DNA of 64,000 bases from Bacteroidota bacterium (GTDB lineage: Bacteria > Bacteroidota > Bacteroidia > Chitinophagales > Chitinophagaceae). The translations under genes and the position numbers were made by a program. The notes beneath the pieces are model-generated. The model was not told the DNA's origin, did not search any database, and was given only the letters and a program-made list of their open reading frames with translations. The stretch covers positions 1 through 64,000 of the forward strand of contig SYIK01000011.1 in the NCBI GenBank assembly GCA_005798905.1, read 5' to 3'. Position 1 is the first letter of the stretch. Each line of letters starts with the position of its first letter. Positions 42,879 through 51,860 of this stretch are shown here, piece after piece.

Positions 42879-43895
42879 TTATTTTTCTAAACAACTATTA
42901 GGTTCATTTTTTTTATTAGTTGAAGCTAGATATTTTTTACAAGCGTTCTCAATTGTTTTTTCCATCGTCGTAAATGAAAATTCTGGTAATGCAGCAAGTA
43001 ATTTTTTGTTTTCAAAATAGGTTTTACTGTGTGCAATTTTTGCGCTTTCTTTTGTTAATAGAGAACGTTGGCCAGTAATAAATGATTTTATTGCTTCCAA
43101 TCGCCATGCAATTCCACTAATAAATTTAGGAGCTTTAATTGAAGGTGGTTTTTTACCGAAATGAGCAGCCATTGTGCTGAATATTTTTTTAAAAGGCCAG
43201 TTGTCTCCATTGATAATAAATCGTTGTTCCGAAATATCGCTTTTCATCAGGGCTACTGTGGCTTTCGCTACATCTTCTACATCTACAAAACCGTTAACGC
43301 CATCCGTAAACCAAGGGAAACTGTTGTATGCATTTTTAAAAATAAAACAGCTGCCCGAATTCCAGTTTCCAAAACCTAAAATTGTACTCGGATTTAAAAT
43401 AACCGCATTCAATCCTTCGCCCATTCCACGCCAAACTTCTAATTCGGATTTGTATTTTGTGATTGCATAATGCGTATTCAATTTATTTTCAACCCATTTC
43501 TTTTCTTCGTTAACAAAATCGCCACTTTCTGTTCTTCCCAACGCAGCAATCGAACTTATGTGAACGAATTTTTTAATATTGTTTTCAATCGAAAGATTTA
43601 TCATGTTTGCAGTGCCATCAATATTTACACTATACATTTTTTTTCTTTCACTTTTTACAAAAGAAACAACAGCAGCAGAGTGAATAACTTGTGTAACACC
43701 TTTAAACGCTTCGGCCAAAGAAACAACATCTAACATATCTGCATCAACCCATTCTACTTTTGCTAAAATTTTATAATCTATAAAATTTGGGATTTGATTG
43801 CTGCGACGAATTGCTCTAATGCTGTAACCATTTTCAACAAGTTCTTTTATTATGTATGCGCCAAGAAACCCTGTTCCTCCGGTTACAAGTATCAT
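42879..43895 (-). CDS. NAD-dependent epimerase/dehydratase (extended SDR)
   Basis: 338 residues. The Rossmann start ILVTGGTGFLGAYIIKEL, the DVV stretch at about 50-57 and VIHSAAVVSF fit the family. The catalytic Tyr and Lys are in HYAITKYKSE. It resembles 3-beta-hydroxysteroid dehydrogenase/dihydroflavonol reductase-like proteins rather than UDP-sugar epimerases; the product is unknown. It is last in its unit and is followed by a strong terminator. Confidence 0.85.
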   Translation of the reverse strand: MILVTGGTGFLGAYIIKELVENGYSIRAIRRSNQIPNFIDYKILAKVEWVDADMLDVVSLAEAFKGVTQVIHSAAVVSFVKSERKKMYSVNIDGTANMINLSIENNIKKFVHISSIAALGRTESGDFVNEEKKWVENKLNTHYAITKYKSELEVWRGMGEGLNAVILNPSTILGFGNWNSGSCFIFKNAYNSFPWFTDGVNGFVDVEDVAKATVALMKSDISEQRFIINGDNWPFKKIFSTMAAHFGKKPPSIKAPKFISGIAWRLEAIKSFITGQRSLLTKESAKIAHSKTYFENKKLLAALPEFSFTTMEKTIENACKKYLASTNKKNEPNSCLEK

Positions 43896-43926
43896 AACTT
43901 AATTATTAAATGAAAAAATAATATTG

Positions 43927-44772
43927 TCAATCATATTGGTAATATCCCCTTTTTGTTTTTTTACCCAACTCTCCATTTGCTACTTTTTCTTTTTGAATAA
44001 ATGAAGGTTTCAGTCGTTCGGGATTATGTAATTGTTGATAAACAGAACAACTCACCGCATAGTTGATATCGTTGCCAATCAAATCCATTAATTTAAAAGG
44101 CCCCATTCGAAATCCCGAGGCTTCCATAATGGAATCAATGGTAAAAATTGAAGCAGAATTTTCTTCAAGCATACGCAGCGACTCAATATAAAATGGTCGA
44201 GCAACACGATTTACAATGAAGCCTGGAGCGTCTTTGCACAGCACTGGTGTTTTGTTCATTTGTTTCGAAAAATCAATAACAAGTTGCAAAGTTTGTGGAT
44301 TGGTAAAATCTGTTGCAACTACTTCAACCAATTTCATCAAGGTTGCCGGATTAAAAAAATGCATTCCAACCACCCGTTCTGGATTTTTAACAGCTGTTGC
44401 AATTTGTGTAACGGAAATGGAAGAAGTGTTCGTTGCAAAAACTGTTTCGCTGTGATTGATTTCAGCTAACTGATTAATGAGCGCAATTTTTTTTGGAGCA
44501 TCTTCAACAATTGCTTCAATAACTACATTGGCAAGACAATCGTATAAATCGTTTGTGAAATGCAAGTTGTTTAATGTGGCAGCTTTGTCTGTTTCTGAAA
44601 TTTTATTTTTTTCAACAAGCGTTTGTAATTTTTTTTCAATTGTAGTTTTTGCTTTATCTAAAACGGATTCGTTGAGTTCGAAAAGAATGGTGTAAAATCC
44701 AGCAGCGGCGGAAGTTTGTGCAATTCCACTTCCCATTGTACCAGCACCACAAACGCAAACGGTTTGAATCAT
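43927..44772 (-). CDS. 3-hydroxyacyl-CoA dehydrogenase (3-hydroxybutyryl-CoA type)
   Basis: 281 residues, the short single-function form. VCGAGTMGSGIAQ binds NAD; the catalytic His-Glu pair lies in GMHFFNPATLMKLVEVV; the C-terminal dimerisation domain has GFIVNRVARPFYIESLRM. It oxidises L-3-hydroxyacyl-CoA in fatty acid or butyrate metabolism. It overlaps pheS by one base (TAATG), an odd functional pairing. Confidence 0.93.
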   Translation of the reverse strand: MIQTVCVCGAGTMGSGIAQTSAAAGFYTILFELNESVLDKAKTTIEKKLQTLVEKNKISETDKAATLNNLHFTNDLYDCLANVVIEAIVEDAPKKIALINQLAEINHSETVFATNTSSISVTQIATAVKNPERVVGMHFFNPATLMKLVEVVATDFTNPQTLQLVIDFSKQMNKTPVLCKDAPGFIVNRVARPFYIESLRMLEENSASIFTIDSIMEASGFRMGPFKLMDLIGNDINYAVSCSVYQQLHNPERLKPSFIQKEKVANGELGKKTKRGYYQYD

Positions 44773-45803
44773 TAGATTGCAGAAGTAAATTGTTTTAAAA
44801 AGCGTACATCGTTTTCGCTAAAAAGTCGAATATCGTTAATTCCGTATTTTAATAAAGCAGGTCTTTCCACTCCCATTCCAAATGCAAATCCGGTGTATTT
44901 ATTGGAGTCAATTCCACAATTTTCTAAAACATGTGGATGGACCATTCCACACCCTAAAATTTCGAGCCACCCTGTTTTTTTACAAACGCTGCAACCCGCA
45001 CTATTACACAAAGTACAGCTGATATCCATTTCTGCACTTGGTTCTGTAAATGGAAAATAGGAAGGCCGGAAACGAATTTTTACATCTTGACCATACATCT
45101 CTTTTGCAAAAAAATAAAGTGTTTGTTTCAGATCTGCAAATGATACATGTTCATCAATGTACAATCCTTCCACTTGATGAAAAAAACAATGGCTTCTTGC
45201 ACTGATGGTTTCATTGCGGTAAACACGTCCTGGACAAATAACGCGAATGGGAGGTTTGTTTTTTTGCATTTCCCGAATTTGCGTATTACTTGTGTGTGTG
45301 CGCAAAAGCCAATCGGGATTTTGTTGTACATAAAAAGTGTCCTGCATATCACGGGCAGGATGGTGAGCTGGTAAATTAAGTGCGGTAAAATTGTGCCAAT
45401 CGTCTTCAATTTCGGGTCCTTCGGCAACTGCAAATCCCAAGCGCTGAAAAATAGTGATGATTTTATTTTTCATCAAACTAATTGGGTGTCTGCTACCCAG
45501 CGGCATTGGATCTCCAGGAAGTGAAAGATCAATCCGAGAATCAGAAATTGTAACTGCTTCAATAGTTTTCAGTTTTATAGTTTCATATTTTGATTCCGCT
45601 ATTTGTTTGAATTCATTTAGAATTTGTCCGAATTCTTTTTTTCTTTCCATCGCAACATTTTTCATTTCTCCCATCAGCTCTTTCACTACTCCTTTGGTTC
45701 CCAAATATTTTATGCGAAAAGCTTCAACAGCTTGTGTGTCGTTCGTTTCAAAAAGTTCAATTTCTTTTATTAAAGATTGTATTTGTTGCAATAATTTCTC
45801 CAT
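44772..45803 (-). CDS. pheS: Phenylalanine-tRNA ligase alpha subunit
   Basis: 343 residues from ATG 45803; the longer frame to 45845 would cross the -7 motif. It activates phenylalanine as part of the alpha2-beta2 enzyme. The N-terminal coiled coil, motif 2 RTHTSNTQIREM, ICPGRVYRNE and motif 3 FGMGVERPALLKYGI are intact. pheT is not adjacent. A -7 motif lies 4 bases upstream of the ATG. A divergent arginase-like gene begins 74 bases away. Confidence 0.95.
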   Translation of the reverse strand: MEKLLQQIQSLIKEIELFETNDTQAVEAFRIKYLGTKGVVKELMGEMKNVAMERKKEFGQILNEFKQIAESKYETIKLKTIEAVTISDSRIDLSLPGDPMPLGSRHPISLMKNKIITIFQRLGFAVAEGPEIEDDWHNFTALNLPAHHPARDMQDTFYVQQNPDWLLRTHTSNTQIREMQKNKPPIRVICPGRVYRNETISARSHCFFHQVEGLYIDEHVSFADLKQTLYFFAKEMYGQDVKIRFRPSYFPFTEPSAEMDISCTLCNSAGCSVCKKTGWLEILGCGMVHPHVLENCGIDSNKYTGFAFGMGVERPALLKYGINDIRLFSENDVRFLKQFTSAI

Positions 45804-45807
45804 TGCA

Positions 45808-45815
45808 CAAATATA
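45808..45815 (-). promoter_or_regulatory. -7 element almost touching the pheS start
   Basis: TATATTTG on the minus strand with 4 bases to ATG 45803, suggesting a leaderless or near-leaderless transcript. Confidence 0.45.
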
Positions 45816-45876
45816 CAGAACACTAACAGATGCTACTTGTATCAAATCTTTGTCGTTCTTTCTTATCTTGCGGCAA

Positions 45877-47016
45877 ATGACAGATTATTTAAAAATATCC
45901 GACTTTCTTTCACCTGTTAGCAAATCCGAAATTTCTTTAGATCAAGGATTTAAAGATGGCCAAATTGGGAAAGTAATAGATGTATTTGATGAAGATGGAC
46001 TGCCAAATATTGAGAATGCTGATATTATTTTTATTGGATGTGGAGAACAGCGTGGTAGCGGTTTTCAAATGAATTACGGAAACGGTCCGGATGCAATTCG
46101 AAAAGAATTTTATTCGCTTTATTTCTGGCACCAAGATATTCGACTTGCCGATTTGGGCAATCTTCGTCAAGGAGAAGATTTGAAAGATACTTATGCTGCC
46201 TTAAAAACGGTTATTGGCGAATTATTGAATGTAAACAAATTAGTTGTGTTGCTTGGAGGTTCGCACGATCTTAGTTTAGCGACCTATTATGCATTTGAAG
46301 AAAAAAAATCGTTTATCGAAGTTTCCAATATTGACGCACTTATTGATATTAATATGGATTCGGATTACCGAAGCGATAATTTTTTGATGGAAATGTTAAC
46401 CAAAGAACCAAATTTTGTTCGTCATTATAATCACATCGGTTTTCAAAGCTATTATGTGCATCCACGCATGTTGGAAACCATGGACAAGCTGCGCTTTGAT
46501 TGTTTTCGTTTAGGGACTATAAAAGAAAATATTGAAGAGATGGAACCCGTTTTGCGCGGTTCGCATCTTTTGAGTTTTGACATTTCGGCGTTGGCTTTTT
46601 CTTGTGCGCCAATAAATACAAATTCTCCCAATGGATTTAATGGAGAAGAAGCTTGTGCGTTGATGCGTTATGCAGGCATGAGTCCGAATATGGGAGCAAT
46701 TGGAATTTATGGTTATAATCCGGAAAAAGACCAACACAATCTTACTGCTAAAGAAATAAGCCAAATGATTTGGTATTTGTTGGATGGACGTAGCCGTGGA
46801 AGAAAGGAAGTTGACTTGAATGAGAAAACATCTTTTAACGAATATCAAATTGCATTTGCAGAAGTAAATACTATTTTTTTACAAAGCAAAAAAACGGGAC
46901 GATGGTGGATGCAACTTCCCGATAAAAAATTTATTGCTTGTAGTTATAAAGATTATTTTCAAGCAAGCCACAACGAAATTCCTGAACGTTGGTTACGCGC
47001 ACAAGAACGTAGCTAA
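45877..47016 (+). CDS. Arginase-fold protein with altered metal site
   Basis: 379 residues from ATG 45877; the longer open frame upstream is antisense to pheS. It has the ureohydrolase fold (arginase, agmatinase, formimidoylglutamase). By eye, GGSHDLS (127-133) keeps His130, DINMD (157-161) keeps both Asp but has Asn159 in place of the His of DAHxD, and SFDISALAFS keeps Asp235 but has Ser237 in place of the second Asp of SxDxDxxDP. So two of six manganese ligands are changed. A C-terminal block GRWWMQLPDKKFIACSY and NEIPERWLRAQER looks strongly conserved and is not part of arginase. It may be a non-enzymatic or one-metal member. Database labels of formimidoylglutamase would be doubtful. Confidence 0.8.
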   Translation: MTDYLKISDFLSPVSKSEISLDQGFKDGQIGKVIDVFDEDGLPNIENADIIFIGCGEQRGSGFQMNYGNGPDAIRKEFYSLYFWHQDIRLADLGNLRQGEDLKDTYAALKTVIGELLNVNKLVVLLGGSHDLSLATYYAFEEKKSFIEVSNIDALIDINMDSDYRSDNFLMEMLTKEPNFVRHYNHIGFQSYYVHPRMLETMDKLRFDCFRLGTIKENIEEMEPVLRGSHLLSFDISALAFSCAPINTNSPNGFNGEEACALMRYAGMSPNMGAIGIYGYNPEKDQHNLTAKEISQMIWYLLDGRSRGRKEVDLNEKTSFNEYQIAFAEVNTIFLQSKKTGRWWMQLPDKKFIACSYKDYFQASHNEIPERWLRAQERS

Positions 47017-47070
47017 TGTGTTTAAGGTTCAATTTTATAAAATTAGTTTACTTTTTTAAGCAATACATAA

Positions 47071-47799
47071 ATGGAAATAAAACCAACACTTCATACTTCA
47101 CTTTCTCCTTCCTTGCTAAATCTTTATGATGCGAGCAATAGTATTGTAGTAATTATTGATGTATTGCGAGCCACTTCTACTATTGCTACTGCATTACACA
47201 ATGGAGCTAAATGTGTTATTCCTGTTAACAGTGTAAGTCGATGTATTGAATTAGGGAATCAAATAAGTGCCATTACGGCCGGAGAAAGAGATGGTAAAAT
47301 TGCAGAAGGACTTTTTTATGGCAATTCACCGTTTGAATATCCACGAGAATTTATTGAAGGACAAACTTTGGTGCTAACAACAACGAACGGAACCAAATTG
47401 TTGCAACAAGCATTGGAAAAGGGTGCGAAAGAAATCATCACAGGTTCGTTTCCAAATTTTTCTGCTGTTTGTAATTATTTAATAGCGCGAAAAAAAAATG
47501 TAATACTTGGCTGCGCGGCTTGGAAAGACAGATTGAATATAGAAGATACACTTTTTGCAGGGGCAGTTGTTGATAAAATTAAAGATCATTTTTCCATCAA
47601 TTGCGATTCGTCAAATATGGCAGAAATGCTTTTTCAAACTGCAAAAAATGATTTGTATTCATTCATGAAAAATAAAAACGCATCACATTATCATCGCTTA
47701 AGTGGCTACGGATTAGAGAAAGATATTCGTTTTTGTTTAACGTACGATATTTCCAATGTACTTCCAGAATATGAAGACGGCAAGCTGATTCTGCGATAA
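47071..47799 (+). CDS. comB: 2-phosphosulfolactate phosphatase family (ComB)
   Basis: 242 residues. IIDVLRATSTIATALHNGA is the ComB signature; TAGERDGKIAEG and LTTTNGTKLL follow. In methanogens it makes sulfolactate for coenzyme M; in bacteria it is thought to act in sulfolactate or related sulfonate metabolism, but no comA or sulfonate gene is adjacent here. A true bacterial role is uncertain. It lies 54 bases after the arginase-like gene. Confidence 0.9.
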   Translation: MEIKPTLHTSLSPSLLNLYDASNSIVVIIDVLRATSTIATALHNGAKCVIPVNSVSRCIELGNQISAITAGERDGKIAEGLFYGNSPFEYPREFIEGQTLVLTTTNGTKLLQQALEKGAKEIITGSFPNFSAVCNYLIARKKNVILGCAAWKDRLNIEDTLFAGAVVDKIKDHFSINCDSSNMAEMLFQTAKNDLYSFMKNKNASHYHRLSGYGLEKDIRFCLTYDISNVLPEYEDGKLILR

Positions 47800-47898
47800 A
47801 AAAACATACAAAGATAGTTCGTTTTTTCCTAATTAAATAAAGTTGGAAACGATATTATTTTTTATTCTTATTTGAATAAAACCAACCCTGCATTCCTT

Positions 47899-47906
47899 TA
47901 TTTTTG
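47899..47906 (+). promoter_or_regulatory. -7 promoter element of the SNF2 helicase gene
   Basis: TATTTTTG, about 55 bases before the TTG start at 47961. The nearest TTTG lies 24 bases further upstream, which is outside the usual spacing. Confidence 0.4.
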
Positions 47907-47960
47907 ACGATTACCCAATTTGAAATTGGACGAAATATTAAACTGTAAATCGCAAATTAA

Positions 47961-50900
47961 TTGGCATTACCTTTTCTTATAAAACACGTTTACACGCATG
48001 GCACCGAAGAAGTTATTCGACGTGCAAAAAGAATTCACGCATTTGGATATGTAGAGTTGGTGGAATACGATAATTTTTTCAGTGCTGCTATTTTTCGAGT
48101 TAAAGATGATAATTATACAACTTTTTATAAAGTTCATATTGAAAAAATCAATGACCCATTACACGTGTCCCTTCGTTGTACTTGTCCGTATAATTTGGGA
48201 GAAATTTGTCGACACGAAGCTGCTGCTTTATTTCAATTGCAGGACATGTTTGACAAAGGGCAATTAAAAGCCGACGAAAAAAAATATGATCAGCGACATA
48301 CAGTTGCAAAAATGAAACAGATCGATGCAAAATCTATTCGGCATCTTTCTTCCCAAGCAACTTATCTTGCAGCAGAAAAATTTTTACGCACACAACGAGC
48401 AGTTATTGAAAAAGTAAAAGATGAAACGATTAAAGCAACCGTTAAAATTGATGAGAAAGAATTTAGTGTACTCATTAAAAGAAATGAAGAAAGACAGTTT
48501 GATACCAGCTCTAATTTCATTGAAGAAAACCATCCACTTTGTTTGCCAAAAGTTATTGTTTTCTTACAATTACTGCATTCATTTGGACCTCACTATTTCG
48601 ACACTATTCGTAATTGGGACAAAGAGAAAAAGAAATTATTAGATGCTTACGGTTATTCGCTGAAAGATGATTTGACAGGAAAGTTTGAATTTTCTTATAA
48701 AGAAGGAAAACCGTTTTTACGCGTTTTAGATAGTGCTATAAAGCGAACTAGTTATAAAACTCTATCTGAATCTTTTGTTCAAGAATTAGAAACAGAACCG
48801 TACGATAAATTAATAGAATCACCACTCGTTGTAAATGAAAAGAGCCGACGATTGGGTATTGTAATAAATTTTAATAAAAAACAGTATCCTTATTTTATTA
48901 TTGATATTGTTGGTGGTGAAGCATCGGAAGAATCGAATGAATTTATTGGTAAAGTTGAAAAATTAGATTTAACAAAATATGTTGACAGTGAAAACTTTTC
49001 CGATAATGACAAACAACTTTTAGCAATTGTAAAAAAACTGCAGGAGCAAGAATTGCACAAATACATCGGAAGAAATTCCCCTTTTTCTGGAATGTGGGAA
49101 AACATTGTTCATCACGAAAACGATGATGTGTCTGACGATACAAAAGTGCTGGTTAGAGAATTTCTGTTTCCTAAGCTAAAAAAGTTATTTTCAGATTTTC
49201 ATGATAATTTCATTTTTCAATTACCGCAAGGCAAGTCGTTTACAACTTCTAATTTAACACAGCTTCACATAGAAGCAGAAGAGCTAACACCGTCTTTTGA
49301 AATTGCACGAAACAATGATTTTTTTGAAGTAGGCGTGAAAATAAATGCACGAGGAATTCCATACGGGCTTGAAGACAATGAATCGGAAAATTCATTTTTC
49401 TTTATTTATAATCACCAATTGTTTTTATGGAAAAACAAAATGATTGTTGAACAAATAGAACAATTTTTACCAACCGGGAAGAAAAAAATTGAAGCATCGG
49501 ATTGGGAAAAAACTTTGAAAGAAGAAATTCTTGCGCTAACGGTCGATTATACAATCCAATTTGATAAATCAATTTTGGAAAAAACAATCAAAGGAAAACC
49601 AACCGTTAGTTTGTACATGAAAGAGAAAGATGATTACCTCGTTTTTCAACCATCGTTCAACTATGAAGGATTTGAAATTGTTGCAAATACAAGAAACGAA
49701 ATAATTATTCCCGTTGGTGAAAAAGTGATGTTGGTTCAACGCAATCAATTGGAAGAAAAATTATTTATTGATAAATTACAAAATTTACACAACAGTTTTA
49801 TTTTTCAAAACGATACAAACTCTCTGGCATTGCGGGGTTCGGAAGTGTTGAAAAATAATTGGTTTTATTTGTTTGTAGATGCGATGAAAGAATTGAAAGT
49901 TCCTGTTTTTGGTTTTGAAGCATTGAAAAGTTTTCGATTTAATACAGCGCGACCATCAACCAATATTATTATTAGCAGCAACACAGATTGGTTTGATGCA
50001 AAAGTGAATATTCTTTTTGGAGACATGCATGTAAGTATAGCCGAAGTAAAACGTGCAGTTGCCAATAAGCAACAGTTTGTCCAACTTAACGATGGAACAT
50101 TGGGTGTCCTTCCGGAAGAATGGCTGAAAAAATATTCTTTACTTTTTAGAATGGGCGAAGGAAAAGGAAATCAATTAAAATTAAGCCGATATCATTTAAG
50201 CGTAATTGATGAGTTGTATGAAAACAGAGATGAAAGTGAATTAATGATTGAATTAGAAGAGAAGCATGAAAACTTAAAAACAATAAGTGAAATTAAAAAA
50301 ATTGATCCGCCAAATGGATTGCAAAGTGTATTACGGCCGTATCAGATTTCGGGATATCAATGGCTCAATTATTTGCAAGAAGTAAAGTGGGGCGGCATTT
50401 TGGCCGATGATATGGGATTGGGAAAAACATTGCAAGCGCTTTGTTATTTACAAGAGTATAAAAATATAAATGGAAAAATACAAGCGCTTGTTGTCTGTCC
50501 CACATCGCTAATTTATAATTGGGGCAATGAAATAAAAAAGTTTACACCCGAACTTAGTTTTCAAATTCATCATGGAGGAGCACGAATAAAAAAAGTAGAA
50601 AAGTGGGAAAGTGCTGACGTTGTAATTACAACTTATGGAACATTGAGAAGCGACATTAAACTAATGATGTCATTAAAATTTGATTATATTATTTTAGATG
50701 AAAGCCAAGCGATAAAAAATCCGAGCAGTAAAGTAACCAAAGCTGCTTCGTTGTTAAATGCAAAAAACCGATTATGTATGAGCGGAACTCCTTTGCAGAA
50801 CAACACATTTGATATTTATGCGCAAATGAATTTTTTAAATCCGGGAATGCTCGGAAGCATGGATTTTTTTAGACAAGAGTTTGCCATTCCAATTGATAAG

Positions 50901-51719
50901 CTCGGCGAAAAAGATACCAAAGAACATTTGAAAAAAATATTATACCCATTTATTCTTCGAAGAACAAAAGAGCAAGTTGCAAAAGATCTTCCGGAAAAAA
51001 CAGAAACTGTATTGTTTTGCGAAATGGGAAATGAACAACGAAGAGTTTACGATGCATATCGAAATGATTTTCGATCGAAAATATTGGGAATAATTGAAGA
51101 GCAAGGCGTACAAAAATCGCAACTAAATATTTTGCAAGGATTAATGAAGCTTCGACAAATATGCGATTCGCCAGCAATACTCAACGAACAGGAAAAATTT
51201 GAAAATCACTCTATAAAACTCGACGAACTCTCGAGAGAAATAGCCGAAAATATTAGCAATCACAAAGCATTAATTTTTTCTCAATTTTTAGGAATGCTTT
51301 CGCTCATTCAAGAACGGTTGACTCATTTAGGTGTAAAGTTTACATATTTCGATGGAAGTACATCGGCAAGTGATAGAGAAAAAGCAATACAAAGTTTTCA
51401 GAATGATGACGAAGTGAGAGTGTTTTTAATTTCATTAAAAGCCGGAGGAGTGGGATTGAATCTTACTGCAGCCGATTATGTTTACATCGTTGATCCTTGG
51501 TGGAATCCTGCGGTGGAACAACAAGCAATTGACCGAACGCATCGCATTGGCCAAGAAAAATGTGTTTTTGCTTATCGAATGATTTGTAAGAATACCATTG
51601 AAGATAAAATAATACAGTTGCAAGAGCGAAAAAGAACATTGGCAAAAGAATTAATTGCCGATGATACGGCTTTTGTAAAATCTCTTTCAAGGGAAGATGT
51701 TGAATACTTATTTAGTTAA
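47961..51719 (+). CDS. SWIM-domain SNF2 family helicase-like ATPase
   Basis: 1252 residues. The start is a TTG at 47961; a stop codon (TAA) sits directly in front, and no ATG is in frame nearby. A SWIM zinc finger lies at 73-85 (CTC then CRH). The middle ~600 residues are a DUF-like spacer of mixed structure. The C-terminal ~450 residues carry the SNF2 motor: DDMGLGKTLQ (Walker A), DESQAIKN (DExx), SGTPLQNN, and GGVGLNLTAADYVYIVDPWW with RTHRIGQ. It translocates on DNA and may remodel protein-DNA complexes; SWIM fingers bind DNA or proteins. No restriction or defence genes are nearby. Confidence 0.95.
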   Translation: MALPFLIKHVYTHGTEEVIRRAKRIHAFGYVELVEYDNFFSAAIFRVKDDNYTTFYKVHIEKINDPLHVSLRCTCPYNLGEICRHEAAALFQLQDMFDKGQLKADEKKYDQRHTVAKMKQIDAKSIRHLSSQATYLAAEKFLRTQRAVIEKVKDETIKATVKIDEKEFSVLIKRNEERQFDTSSNFIEENHPLCLPKVIVFLQLLHSFGPHYFDTIRNWDKEKKKLLDAYGYSLKDDLTGKFEFSYKEGKPFLRVLDSAIKRTSYKTLSESFVQELETEPYDKLIESPLVVNEKSRRLGIVINFNKKQYPYFIIDIVGGEASEESNEFIGKVEKLDLTKYVDSENFSDNDKQLLAIVKKLQEQELHKYIGRNSPFSGMWENIVHHENDDVSDDTKVLVREFLFPKLKKLFSDFHDNFIFQLPQGKSFTTSNLTQLHIEAEELTPSFEIARNNDFFEVGVKINARGIPYGLEDNESENSFFFIYNHQLFLWKNKMIVEQIEQFLPTGKKKIEASDWEKTLKEEILALTVDYTIQFDKSILEKTIKGKPTVSLYMKEKDDYLVFQPSFNYEGFEIVANTRNEIIIPVGEKVMLVQRNQLEEKLFIDKLQNLHNSFIFQNDTNSLALRGSEVLKNNWFYLFVDAMKELKVPVFGFEALKSFRFNTARPSTNIIISSNTDWFDAKVNILFGDMHVSIAEVKRAVANKQQFVQLNDGTLGVLPEEWLKKYSLLFRMGEGKGNQLKLSRYHLSVIDELYENRDESELMIELEEKHENLKTISEIKKIDPPNGLQSVLRPYQISGYQWLNYLQEVKWGGILADDMGLGKTLQALCYLQEYKNINGKIQALVVCPTSLIYNWGNEIKKFTPELSFQIHHGGARIKKVEKWESADVVITTYGTLRSDIKLMMSLKFDYIILDESQAIKNPSSKVTKAASLLNAKNRLCMSGTPLQNNTFDIYAQMNFLNPGMLGSMDFFRQEFAIPIDKLGEKDTKEHLKKILYPFILRRTKEQVAKDLPEKTETVLFCEMGNEQRRVYDAYRNDFRSKILGIIEEQGVQKSQLNILQGLMKLRQICDSPAILNEQEKFENHSIKLDELSREIAENISNHKALIFSQFLGMLSLIQERLTHLGVKFTYFDGSTSASDREKAIQSFQNDDEVRVFLISLKAGGVGLNLTAADYVYIVDPWWNPAVEQQAIDRTHRIGQEKCVFAYRMICKNTIEDKIIQLQERKRTLAKELIADDTAFVKSLSREDVEYLFS

Positions 51720-51835
51720 ATAGGGTTTTAACATTTCGCTAAACAAATAAAACCAATTTTCACATTCGATTAAGATAGGAGTTAGCTTCAATTTGCCGTT
51801 TGTCATTAAACCTATCGTAATATCGAAACCATTTT

Positions 51836-51843
51836 TAACTTTG
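51836..51843 (+). promoter_or_regulatory. -7 promoter element of the receptor gene
   Basis: TAACTTTG, ending 17 bases before the ATG at 51861. Confidence 0.5.
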
Positions 51844-51860
51844 CAATTCAATAAAATTCT

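Noticed and set aside
45454-45876. Long in-frame extension of the arginase-fold gene to 520 residues
   Set aside because: It runs antisense through pheS and has no recognisable domain; the ATG at 45877 begins the conserved protein.
47961-51719. Part of a defence island built around the SNF2 ATPase
   Set aside because: Its neighbours are housekeeping genes (comB and an outer membrane receptor); no nuclease, methylase or other defence gene is present.
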